The notes under the pieces: model-generated
What the model saw: the letters and a program-made list of their open reading frames with translations, nothing else
Databases searched by the model: none
Told to the model about the DNA's origin: nothing
Position numbers and translations under genes: made by a program
Part shown: piece after piece, positions 1 to 11,500 of the stretch
Layout of the letters: every line of letters begins with the position of its first letter
Numbering within the stretch: the stretch's first letter is position 1
Assembly (NCBI GenBank): GCA_963662155.1
Contig: OY759274.1
Span: 46,981,565 to 47,045,564, forward strand
DNA from: Lamellibrachia columna
Taxonomy: Eukaryota > Annelida > Polychaeta > Sabellida > Siboglinidae
Direction: 5' to 3'
Length of the DNA: 64,000 bases

Positions 1-817
1 CAGCGTCTACTCGACAACTAGTATTAATGTCAACTAGTTCGTCTAGAGTCTACTCGTCAACGACTATTAATGTCAACTATTTCGTCTAGCCTCTACTCGA
101 CAACGACTATTAATAGTAACTAGTTCGTCTAGCGTCTATTCGACAACGACTATTAATGTCAACTAGTTCGTCTAGCGGCTACTTTTCAATGACTATTAAT
201 GTCAACTGGTTCGTCTAGCGTTTACACGACAACGACTATTAATGTCACCTAGTTCGTCTAGCGTCTACTCGACAACGATTATTAACGTCAACTAGTTCGT
301 CTAGCGTCTACTCTACAACGACTATTAATGTCAACTAGTTCGTGTTGCGTCTACTCGACAATGATTATTAATGTCAACTAGTTCGTCTAGCGTCTACTCG
401 ACAACGACTATTAAAGTCAACTAGTTCGTCTATCGTCTACTCAACAACGACTGTTAATGTCAACTAGTTCGTCTAGCGTCTACTCGACAACGACTATTAA
501 TGTCAACTAATTCGTCTAGCGTCTACTCGACAAAGACTATTAATGTCAACTAGTTCGTCTATCCTCTACTCGACAACTACTATTAATGTGAACTAGTTCG
601 TCTCGCGTCTACTCGACAAAGACTATTAATGTCAACTAGTTCGTCTCGCGTCTACTCGACAACGACTATTAATGTCAACTAGTTCGTCTAGCGTCTACTC
701 GACAATGATTATTAATATCATCTAGTTCGTGTAGCATCTACTCGACAACGACTATTAATGTCAACTAGTTCGTCTAGCGTCTACTCAACAACGACTATTA
801 ATGTCAACTAGTTCGTC

Positions 818-860
818 CAGCGTCTACTCGACAACTAGTATTAATGTCAACTAGTTCGTC
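818..860 (+). repeat. CCAG marker monomer (first of twelve)
   Basis: A monomer boundary reading TCCAGCGTC instead of TCTAGCGTC, followed by a monomer with CAACTAGTATTAATG. Copies begin at 818; 4,086; 7,655; 20,211; 22,877; 29,413; 32,122; 37,325; 40,894; 54,998; 57,707 and 62,394. The copies at 7,655 and 40,894 also have TTCTTCCAG. The distances (76, 83, 292, 62, 152, 63, 121, 83, 328, 63 and 109 monomers) show the irregular higher-order spacing and the repeated 83-monomer interval shared by both blocks. The window appears to begin inside a further copy (CAG at base 1). Confidence 0.85.
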
Positions 861-1164
861 TAGAGTCTACTCGTCAACGACTATTAATGTCAACTATTTC
901 GTCTAGCCTCTACTCGACAACGACTATTAATAGTAACTAGTTCGTCTAGCGTCTATTCGACAACGACTATTAATGTCAACTAGTTCGTCTAGCGGCTACT
1001 TGTCAATGACTATTAATGTCAACTGGTTCGTCTAGCGTTTACACGACAACGACTATTAATGTCACCTAGTTCGTCTAGCGTCTACTCGACAACGATTATT
1101 AACGTCAACTAGTTCGTCTAGCGTCTACTCTACAACGACTATTAATGTCAACTAGTTCGTCTAG

Positions 1165-1207
1165 CGTCTACTCGACAACGACTATTAATGTCAACTAGTT
1201 CGTCTAG
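1165..1207 (+). repeat. Reference monomer (most common form)
   Basis: This copy matches the form that recurs most often across the window and can serve as the reference. By count it has 12 A, 13 T, 11 C and 7 G (about 42% GC) and four CpG dinucleotides counting the one at its start. It holds a TaqI-type TCGA, an ATTAAT palindrome (AseI/VspI type), an AACTAGTT palindrome containing a SpeI-type ACTAGT, and CTAG at its end. CGTCTAG at the end of one monomer lies next to CGTCTAC at the start of the following one, forming a 7-bp direct repeat across each monomer junction. Choosing the monomer start at CGTCTAC is arbitrary. Confidence 0.9.
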
Positions 1208-1234
1208 CCTCTACACCACAAAGACTATTAATGT

Positions 1235-3126
1235 CAACTAGTTCGTCTAGCGTCTACTCGACAACGACTATTAATGTCAACTAGTTCGTGTTGCGTCTAC
1301 TCGACAATGATTATTAATGTCAACTAGTTCGTCTAGCGTCTACTCGACAACGACTATTAATGTCAACTAGTTCGTCTATCGTCTACTCAACAACGACTGT
1401 TAATGTCAACTAGTTCGTCTAGCGGCCACTCGACAACGACTGTTAATGTCAACTAGTTCGTCTAGCGGCTACTCGAAAACGACTGTTATTGTCAACTAGT
1501 TCGTCTAGCGGCTACTCGACAACGACTGTTAATGTCAACTAGTTCGTCTAGCGGCTACTCGACAACGACTGTTAATGCCAACTAGTTCGTCTAGCGTCTA
1601 TTCGACAACGACTATTAATGTCAAATACTTCGTTTAGCGTCTACTCGACAACGACTATTAATGTCAACTAGTTCGTCTAGCGGCTACTTGTCAATGACTA
1701 TTAATATCAACTGGTTCGTCTAGCGTTTACACGACAACGACTATTAATGTCAACTAGTTCGTCTAGCATCTACTCGACAACGATTATTAACGTCAACTAG
1801 TTCGTCTAGCATCTACTCGACAACGACTATTAATGTCAACTAGTTCGTCTTGCGTCTACTCAACAACGACTATTAATGTCAACTTGTTCGTCTAGTGTCT
1901 ACTCGACAACGATTATTAATATCAACTAGTTCGTCTAACGGCTACTTGTCAATGACTATTAATATCAACTAGTTCGTCTAGCGTTTACTCGACAACGACT
2001 ATTAATGTCAACTAGTTCGTCTAGCGTCTACTCGACAAAGACTATTAATGTCAACTAGTTCGTCTATCCTCTACTCGACAACTACTATTACTGTCAACTA
2101 GTTCGTCTAGCGTCTACTCGACAACGACTATTAATGTCAACTAGTTCGTGTAGCATCTACTCGACAACGGCTATTAATGTCAACTAGTTCGTCTAGCGTC
2201 TACTCGACAACGACTATTAATGTCAACTAGTTCGTGTTGCGTCTACTCGACAATGATTATTAATGTCAACTAGTTCGTCTAGCGTCTACTCGACAACGAC
2301 TATTAATGTCAACTAGTTCGTCTATCGTCTACTCAACAACGACTGTTAATGTCAACTAGTTCGTCTAGCGGCCACTCGACAACGACTGTTAATGTCAACT
2401 AGTTCGTCTAGCGGCTACTCGAAAACGACTGTTATTGTCAACTAGTTCGTCTAGCGGCTACTCGACAACGACTGTTAATGTCAACTAGTTCGTCTAGCGG
2501 CTACTCGACAACGACTGTTAATGCCAACTAGTTCGTCTAGCGTCTATTCGACAACGACTATTAATGTCAAATACTTCGTTTAGCGTCTACTCGACAACGA
2601 CTATTAATGTCAACTAGTTCGTCTAGCGGCTACTTGTCAATGACTATTAATATCAACTGGTTCGTCTAGCGTTTACACGACAACGACTATTAATGTCAAC
2701 TAGTTCGTCTAGCATCTACTCGACAACGATTATTAACGTCAACTAGTTCGTCTAGCATCTACTCGACAACGACTATTAATGTCAACTAGTTCGTCTTGCG
2801 TCTACTCAACAACGACTATTAATGTCAACTTGTTCGTCTAGTGTCTACTCGACAACGATTATTAATATCAACTAGTTCGTCTAACGGCTACTTGTCAATG
2901 ACTATTAATATCAACTAGTTCGTCTAGCGTTTACTCGACAACGACTATTAATGTCAACTAGTTCGTCTAGCGTCTACTCGACAAAGACTATTAATGTCAA
3001 CTAGTTCGTCTATCCTCTACTCGACAACTACTATTACTGTCAACTAGTTCGTCTAGCGTCTACTCGACAACGACTATTAATGTCAACTAGTTCGTGTAGC
3101 ATCTACTCGACAACGGCTATTAATGT
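1235..3126 (+). repeat. 946-bp (22-monomer) tandem duplication, pair 1
   Basis: Two adjacent copies, about 1,235-2,180 and 2,181-3,126. Anchors 946 bp apart: GTGTTGCG at 1,288 and 2,234, GGCCAC at 1,424 and 2,370, GTTATTGTC at 1,485 and 2,431. Upstream of the first copy lies the CACCACAAAG monomer; upstream of the second lies the ACGGCTATT monomer, which also ends it. The copies look identical by eye. Confidence 0.85.
1381..1600 (+). repeat. GGCTAC/ACTGTT variant cluster (first of about 15)
   Basis: Five or so consecutive monomers share two departures from the common form: GGCTAC or GGCCAC instead of GTCTAC, and ACTGTTAATG instead of ACTATTAATG. In order they are TCAACAACGACTG, GGCCAC, GAAAACGACTGTTATTG, GGCTAC and GGCTAC with AATGCC. 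The same ordered cluster recurs with its GGCCAC at 2,370; 4,692; 5,638; 13,679; 18,108; 20,817; 27,568; 30,019; 37,931; 38,877; 46,918; 53,153; 55,604 and 63,000. A second related cluster with GACAATGACTG, GATAACGACTG and TTTGTCTAGC occurs, for example, at about 6,950-7,130. Recurrence in fixed order shows that amplification copies multi-monomer segments, not single monomers. Confidence 0.85.
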
Positions 3127-3493
3127 CAACTAGTTCGTGTAGTGTCTACTCCACAACGACTATTAATGTCAAATAGTTCGTCTAGCGTCTACTCGACAAC
3201 GACTATTAATGTCAACTAGTTCGTCTAGCATCTACTCGAAAACGACTATTAATGTCAACTAGTTCGTCTATCCTCTACTCGACAACTACTATTAATGTCA
3301 ACTAGTTCGTCTCGTGTCTACTCGACAACGACTATTAATGTCAACTAGTTCGTCTCGCGTCCACTCGACAACGACTATTAATGTCAACTAGTTCGTCTAG
3401 TCTCTACTCGACAAAGACTATTAATGTCAACTAGATCGTCTAGCGTCTACTCGACAACGACTATTAATATCAACTAGTTCGTCTAGCGTCTAC

Positions 3494-3923
3494 TCAACAA
3501 CGACTGTTAATGTCAACTAGTTCGTCTAGCGTCTACTCGACAACGACTATTAATGTCAACTAATTCGTCTAGCGTCTACTCGACAAAGACTATTAATGTC
3601 AACTAGTTCGTCTATCCTCTACTCGACAACTACTATTAATGTGAACTAGTTCGTCTCGCGTCTACTCGACAACGACTATTAATATCAACTAGTTCGTCTA
3701 TCGTCTACTCAACAACGACTGTTAATGTCAACTAGTTCGTCTAGCGTCTACTCGACAACGACTATTAATGTCAACTAATTCGTCTAGCGTCTACTCGACA
3801 AAGACTATTAATGTCAACTAGTTCGTCTATCCTCTACTCGACAACTACTATTAATGTGAACTAGTTCGTCTCGCGTCTACTCGACAAAGACTATTAATGT
3901 CAACTAGTTCGTCTCGCGTCTAC
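3494..3923 (+). repeat. 215-bp (5-monomer) tandem duplication near 3.7 kb
   Basis: A run beginning TCAACAACGACTGTTAATG at 3,494 starts again at 3,709, exactly five monomers later, through the same order of variant monomers (AACTAATTCG, GACAAAGAC, TATCCTC, AATGTGAAC). The second copy lies at the start of the second 3,268-bp copy, so this small duplication sits on the boundary of the larger one. It may be a by-product of the exchange that made the larger one. Confidence 0.7.
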
Positions 3924-6758
3924 TCGACAACGACTATTAATGTCAACTAGTTCGTCTAGCGTCTACTCGACAATGATTATTAATATCATCTAGTTCGTGT
4001 AGCATCTACTCGACAACGACTATTAATGTCAACTAGTTCGTCTAGCGTCTACTCAACAACGACTATTAATGTCAACTAGTTCGTCCAGCGTCTACTCGAC
4101 AACTAGTATTAATGTCAACTAGTTCGTCTAGAGTCTACTCGTCAACGACTATTAATGTCAACTATTTCGTCTAGCCTCTACTCGACAACGACTATTAATA
4201 GTAACTAGTTCGTCTAGCGTCTATTCGACAACGACTATTAATGTCAACTAGTTCGTCTAGCGGCTACTTGTCAATGACTATTAATGTCAACTGGTTCGTC
4301 TAGCGTTTACACGACAACGACTATTAATGTCACCTAGTTCGTCTAGCGTCTACTCGACAACGATTATTAACGTCAACTAGTTCGTCTAGCGTCTACTCTA
4401 CAACGACTATTAATGTCAACTAGTTCGTCTAGCGTCTACTCGACAACGACTATTAATGTCAACTAGTTCGTCTAGCCTCTACACCACAAAGACTATTAAT
4501 GTCAACTAGTTCGTCTAGCGTCTACTCGACAACGACTATTAATGTCAACTAGTTCGTGTTGCGTCTACTCGACAATGATTATTAATGTCAACTAGTTCGT
4601 CTAGCGTCTACTCGACAACGACTATTAATGTCAACTAGTTCGTCTATCGTCTACTCAACAACGACTGTTAATGTCAACTAGTTCGTCTAGCGGCCACTCG
4701 ACAACGACTGTTAATGTCAACTAGTTCGTCTAGCGGCTACTCGAAAACGACTGTTATTGTCAACTAGTTCGTCTAGCGGCTACTCGACAACGACTGTTAA
4801 TGTCAACTAGTTCGTCTAGCGGCTACTCGACAACGACTGTTAATGCCAACTAGTTCGTCTAGCGTCTATTCGACAACGACTATTAATGTCAAATACTTCG
4901 TTTAGCGTCTACTCGACAACGACTATTAATGTCAACTAGTTCGTCTAGCGGCTACTTGTCAATGACTATTAATATCAACTGGTTCGTCTAGCGTTTACAC
5001 GACAACGACTATTAATGTCAACTAGTTCGTCTAGCATCTACTCGACAACGATTATTAACGTCAACTAGTTCGTCTAGCATCTACTCGACAACGACTATTA
5101 ATGTCAACTAGTTCGTCTTGCGTCTACTCAACAACGACTATTAATGTCAACTTGTTCGTCTAGTGTCTACTCGACAACGATTATTAATATCAACTAGTTC
5201 GTCTAACGGCTACTTGTCAATGACTATTAATATCAACTAGTTCGTCTAGCGTTTACTCGACAACGACTATTAATGTCAACTAGTTCGTCTAGCGTCTACT
5301 CGACAAAGACTATTAATGTCAACTAGTTCGTCTATCCTCTACTCGACAACTACTATTACTGTCAACTAGTTCGTCTAGCGTCTACTCGACAACGACTATT
5401 AATGTCAACTAGTTCGTGTAGCATCTACTCGACAACGGCTATTAATGTCAACTAGTTCGTCTAGCGTCTACTCGACAACGACTATTAATGTCAACTAGTT
5501 CGTGTTGCGTCTACTCGACAATGATTATTAATGTCAACTAGTTCGTCTAGCGTCTACTCGACAACGACTATTAATGTCAACTAGTTCGTCTATCGTCTAC
5601 TCAACAACGACTGTTAATGTCAACTAGTTCGTCTAGCGGCCACTCGACAACGACTGTTAATGTCAACTAGTTCGTCTAGCGGCTACTCGAAAACGACTGT
5701 TATTGTCAACTAGTTCGTCTAGCGGCTACTCGACAACGACTGTTAATGTCAACTAGTTCGTCTAGCGGCTACTCGACAACGACTGTTAATGCCAACTAGT
5801 TCGTCTAGCGTCTATTCGACAACGACTATTAATGTCAAATACTTCGTTTAGCGTCTACTCGACAACGACTATTAATGTCAACTAGTTCGTCTAGCGGCTA
5901 CTTGTCAATGACTATTAATATCAACTGGTTCGTCTAGCGTTTACACGACAACGACTATTAATGTCAACTAGTTCGTCTAGCATCTACTCGACAACGATTA
6001 TTAACGTCAACTAGTTCGTCTAGCATCTACTCGACAACGACTATTAATGTCAACTAGTTCGTCTTGCGTCTACTCAACAACGACTATTAATGTCAACTTG
6101 TTCGTCTAGTGTCTACTCGACAACGATTATTAATATCAACTAGTTCGTCTAACGGCTACTTGTCAATGACTATTAATATCAACTAGTTCGTCTAGCGTTT
6201 ACTCGACAACGACTATTAATGTCAACTAGTTCGTCTAGCGTCTACTCGACAAAGACTATTAATGTCAACTAGTTCGTCTATCCTCTACTCGACAACTACT
6301 ATTACTGTCAACTAGTTCGTCTAGCGTCTACTCGACAACGACTATTAATGTCAACTAGTTCGTGTAGCATCTACTCGACAACGGCTATTAATGTCAACTA
6401 GTTCGTGTAGTGTCTACTCCACAACGACTATTAATGTCAAATAGTTCGTCTAGCGTCTACTCGACAACGACTATTAATGTCAACTAGTTCGTCTAGCATC
6501 TACTCGAAAACGACTATTAATGTCAACTAGTTCGTCTATCCTCTACTCGACAACTACTATTAATGTCAACTAGTTCGTCTCGTGTCTACTCGACAACGAC
6601 TATTAATGTCAACTAGTTCGTCTCGCGTCCACTCGACAACGACTATTAATGTCAACTAGTTCGTCTAGTCTCTACTCGACAAAGACTATTAATGTCAACT
6701 AGATCGTCTAGCGTCTACTCGACAACGACTATTAATATCAACTAGTTCGTCTAGCGTC
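3685..6758 (+). repeat. 3,268-bp tandem duplication, second copy
   Basis: This is the second copy of the preceding repeat, matching 417-3,490. It ends where the next monomers change to CGTCAATGATTATT and CTTCTCGCG, which are absent from the end of the first copy. Block 2 continues past the same point (39,998 onwards) exactly as this copy does. Because block 2 has a single copy, the duplication probably arose in block 1 after the large duplication, or was collapsed by recombination in block 2. Confidence 0.8.
4503..6394 (+). repeat. 946-bp tandem duplication, pair 2
   Basis: The same 22-monomer pair carried inside the second copy of the 3,268-bp repeat: about 4,503-5,448 and 5,449-6,394. GGCCAC lies at 4,692 and 5,638, GTTATTGTC at 4,753 and 5,699. 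The 946-bp duplication is therefore older than the 3,268-bp one. Confidence 0.85.
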
Positions 6759-8565
6759 TACTCGTCAATGATTATTAATGTCAACTAGTTCTTCTCGCGT
6801 CTAGTCGACAACTACTATTAATGTCAACTATTTCGTCTAGCGTCTACTCGTCAACGACTATTAATGTCAACTAGTTCGTCTTGCGTCTACTCGACAACTA
6901 CTATTAATGTCAATTAGTTCGTCTAGCGTCTATTCGACGACGACTGTTAATGTCAACTAGTTCGTCTAGCGGCTACTCGACAATGACTGTTAATGTCAAC
7001 TAGTTCGTCTAGAGGCTACTCGATAACGACTGTTAATGTCAACTAGTTCGTGTAGCGGCTACTCGACAATGACTGTTAATGTCAACTAGTTTGTCTAGCG
7101 GCTACACGACAACGACTGTTAATGCAAACTAGTTCGTCTAGCGTCTATTCGACAACGACTATTAATGTCAACTACTTCATCTAACGACTACTCGACAACG
7201 ACTATTAATATCAACTAGTTTGTCTAGCGGCTACTTGTCAATGACTATTAATGTCAACTAGTTCGTCTAGCGTTTACTCGACAATGACTATTAATGTCAA
7301 CTAGTTCGTCTAGCGTCTACTCGACAATGACTATTAATGTCAACTAATTCGACTAGCGTCTACTCGAAAACGACTATTAATGTCAACTAGTTCGTCTATC
7401 CTCTACTCGACAACTACTATTAATGTGAACTAGTTCGTCTCGCGTCTACTCGACAAACACTATTAATGTCAACTAGTTCGTCTCGCGTCTACTCGACAAC
7501 GACTATTAATGTCAACTAGTTCGTCTAGCGTCTACTCGACAATGACTATTAATATCATCTAGTTCGTGTAGCATCTACTTGACAACGACTATTAATGTCA
7601 ACTAGTTCGTCTAGCGTCTACTCAACAACGACTATTAATGTCAACTAGTTCTTCCAGCGTCTACTCGACAACTAGTATTAATGTCAACTAGTTCGTCTAG
7701 AGTCTACTCGTCAACGACTATTAATGTCAACTATTTCGTCTAGCCTCTAATCGACAACGACTATTAATAGTTACTAGTTCGTCTAGCGTCTATTCGACAA
7801 CGACTATTAATGTCAACTATTTCGTCTAGCGGCTACTTGTCAATGACTATTAATGTCAACTGGTTCGTCTAGCGTTTACACGACAACGACTATTAATGTC
7901 ACCTAGTTCGTCTAGCGTCTACTCGACAACGATTATTAACGTCAACTAGTTCGTCTAGCGTCTACTCTACAATGACTATTAATGTCAACTAGTTCGTCTA
8001 GCGTCTACTCGACAACGACTATTAATGTCAACTAGTTCGTCTATCCTCTACTCGTCAACTACTATTTATGTCAACTAGTTCGTCTCACGTCTACTCTACA
8101 ACGACTATTAATGTCAACTAGTTCGTCTCGCGTCCACTCGACAACGACTATTAATGTCAACTAGTTCGTCTAGCGTCTACTCGACAACGACTATTAAAGT
8201 CAACTAATTCGTCTAGCGTCTACTCGACAACGACTATTAATGTCAACTAGTTCGTCTAGCGGCTACTTGTCAATGACTATTAATATCAACTGGTTCGTCT
8301 AGCGTTTACACGACAACGACTATTAATGTCAACTAGTTCGTCTAGCGTCTACTCGACAACGATTATTAACGTCAACTAGTTCGTCTAGCGTCTACTCGAC
8401 AACGACTATTAATGTCAACTAATTCGTCTAGCGTCTACTCGACAACGACTATTAATGTCAACTAGTTCGTCTATCCTCTACTCGACAACTACTAGTAATG
8501 TCAACTAGTTCGTCTCGCGTCTACTCGACAACGACTACTAATATCAACTAGTTCGTTTAGCGTCT

Positions 8566-11500
8566 ACTCGACAACGACTATTAATATCAACTAGTTCGTC
8601 TAGCGTCTACTCGACAACGACTATTAATGTCAACTAGTTCGTCTAGCCTCTACTCGTCAACGACCATTAATGTCAACTAGTTCGTCTAGCCTCTACTCGT
8701 CAACGACTATTAATGTCAACTAGTTCGTCTAGCCTCTACTCGACAACGACTATTAATGTCAACTAGTTCGTCTAGCGTCTACTCGACAACGACTATTAAT
8801 ATCAACTAGTTCGTCTAGCGTCTACTCGACAACGACTATTAATGTCTACTAGTTCGTCTAGCGTCTACTCGTCAACGACTATTAATGTCAACTAGTTCGT
8901 CTCGCGTCTAGTCGACAACTACTATTAATGTCAACTAGTTCGTCTAGCGTCTACTCGTCAACGACTATTAATGTCAACTAGTTCGTCTTGCGTCTACTCG
9001 ACAACTACTATTAATGTCAACTAGTTCGTCTAGCGGCTACTTGTCAATGACTATTAATGTCAACTAGTTCGTCTAGCGTTTACTCGACAACGACTATTTA
9101 TGTCAACTAGTTCGTATAGCGTCTATTCGACAACGACTATTAATGTCAACTAGTTCGTCTAGCGTCTACTCGACAACGACTATTAATGTCAACTAGTTCG
9201 TCTAGCGTCTACTCGTCAACGACTATTAATGTCAACTAGTTCGTCTATCGTCTACTCGAAAACGACTATTAATGTCAACTAGTTCGTCTAGCGTCTACTC
9301 GACAACGACTATTAATGTCAACTAGTTCGTGTAGTGTCTACTCGACAACGACTATTAATGTCAACTAGTTCGTGTAGCATCTACTCGGCAATGACTATTA
9401 ATGTCAACTAGTTCGTTAATCCTCTACTCGACAACTACTATTAATATCAATTAGTTTGTCTCGCGTCTACTCGACAACGACTATTAATGTCAACTAGTTC
9501 GTGTAGTGTCTACTCGACAACGACTATTAATGTCAACTAGTTCGTCTAGCGTCTACTCGACAACGACTATTAATGTCAACTAGTTCGTGTAGTGTCTACT
9601 CGACAACGACTATTAATGTCAACTAGTTCGTCTAGCGTCTACTCGACAACGACTATTAATGTCAACTAGTTCGTATCGCGTCTAGTCGACAACTACTATT
9701 AATGTCAACTAGTTCGTCTAGCGGCTACTCGACAACGACTGTTAATGCCAACTAGTTCGTCTAGCGTCTATTCGACAACGACTATTAATGTCAAATACTT
9801 CGTCTAGCGTCTACTCGACAACGACTATTAATGTCAACTAGTTCGTCTAGCGGCTACTTGTCAATGACTATTAATATCAACTGGTTCGTCTAGCGTTTAC
9901 ACGACAACGACTATTAATGTCAACTAGTTCGTCTAGCGTCTACTCGACAACGATTATTAACGTCAACTAGTTCGTCTAGCGTCTACTCGACAACGACTAT
10001 TAATGTCAACTAATTCGTCTAGCGTCTACTCGACAACGACTATTAATGTCAACTAGTTCGTCTATCCTCTACTCGACAACTACTAGTAATGTCAACTAGT
10101 TCGTCTCGCGTCTACTCGACAACGACTATTAATATCAACTAGTTCGTGTAGCATCTACTCGACGACGACTATTAATATCAACTAGTTCATCTAGCGTCTA
10201 CTCAACAACGACTATTAATTTCAACTAGTTCGTCTAGCGTCTACTCGACAACTAGTATTAATGTCAACTAGTTCGTCTAGAGTCTACTCGTCAACGACTA
10301 TTAATGTCAACTAGTTCGTCTAGCGTCTACTCGACAACGACTATTAATATCAACTAGTTCGTCTAGCGTCTACTCGACAACGACTATTAATGTCAACTAG
10401 TTCGTCTAGCCTCTACTCGTCAACGACCATTAATGTCAACTAGTTCGTCTAGCGTCTACTCGTCAACGACTATTAATGTCAACTAGTTCGTCTAGCCTCT
10501 ACTCGACAACGACTATTAATGTCAACTATTTCGTCTAGCCTCTACTCGACAACGACTATTAATAGTAACTAGTTCGTCTAGCGTCTATTCAACAACGACT
10601 ATTAATGTCAACTAGTTCGTCTAGCGGCTACTTGTCAATGACTATTAATGTCAACTGGTTCGTCTAGCGTTTACACGACAACGACTATTAATGTCACCTA
10701 GTTCGTCTAGCGTCTACTCGACAACGATTATTAACGTCAACTAGTTCGTCTAGCGTCTACTCTACAACGACTATTAATGTCAACTAGTTCGTCTAGCGTC
10801 TACTCGACAACGACTATTAATGTCAACTAGTTCGTCTATCCTCTACTCGACAACTACTATTAATGTCAACTAGTTCGTCTCGCGTCTACTCGACATTGGC
10901 TTTTAATGTCAACTAGTTCGTCTCGCGTCCACTCGACAACGACTATTAATGTCATCTAGTTCGTCTAGCGTCTACTCGACAACGACTATTAATATCAACT
11001 AGTTCGTCTAGCGTCTACTCGACAACGACTATTAATGTCAACTAGTTCGTCTAGCCTCTACTCGTCAACGACCATTAATGTCAACTAGTTCGTCTAGCCT
11101 CTACTCGTCAACGACTATTAATGTCAACTAGTTCGTCTAGCCTCTACTCGACAACGACTATTAATGTCAACTAGTTCGTCTAGCGTCTACTCGACAACGA
11201 CTATTAATATCAACTAGTTCGTCTAGCGTCTACTCGACAACGACTATTAATGTCTACTAGTTCGTCTAGCGTCTACTCGTCAACGACTATTAATGTCAAC
11301 TAGTTCGTCTTGCGTCTAGTCGACAACTACTATTAATGTCAACTAGTTCGTCTAGCGTCTACTCGTCAACGACTATTAATGTCAACTAGTTCGTCTTGCG
11401 TCTACTCGACAACTACTATTAATGTCAACTAGTTCGTCTAGCGGCTACTTGTCAATGACTATTAATGTCAACTAGTTCGTCTAGCGTTTACTCGACAACG

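Larger units (their letters stand above)
417..3684 (+). repeat. 3,268-bp tandem duplication, first copy
   Basis: This stretch of 76 monomers is repeated immediately after itself (3,685 to about 6,758). Anchors: the CCAG monomer at 818 and 4,086, GGCCAC at 1,424 and 4,692, and GTTATTGTC at 1,485 and 4,753, all 3,268 bp apart. Its last 200 bp (from 3,494) hold a 5-monomer duplication that is missing at the end of the second copy. Block 2 has only one equivalent of the pair (about 36,924-39,997), whose left flank resembles this copy and whose right flank resembles the next. Confidence 0.8.

Noticed and set aside
1..817. A regular 19-monomer (817-bp) higher-order repeat, from the match of base 1 with base 818
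   Set aside because: The match holds only for about 345 bp. After that the second copy has three additional monomers (including CACCACAAAG), and the spacing of the same markers elsewhere is quite different.
1180..1192. TATTAAT as a promoter -10 or TATA element
   Set aside because: It occurs in nearly every monomer with no associated gene or second element; it is simply part of the repeat.
1197..1215. CENP-B box, suggested by TTCG in each monomer
   Set aside because: The known box needs TTCG, then four bases, A, two bases and CGGG. Here TTCGTCTAGCG has G at the A position and no CGGG follows, so the match is not convincing.
9411..9424. CGTTAATCC as a true length change in the monomer
   Set aside because: The monomer remains 43 bp and the phase downstream is unchanged, so there is no net indel.
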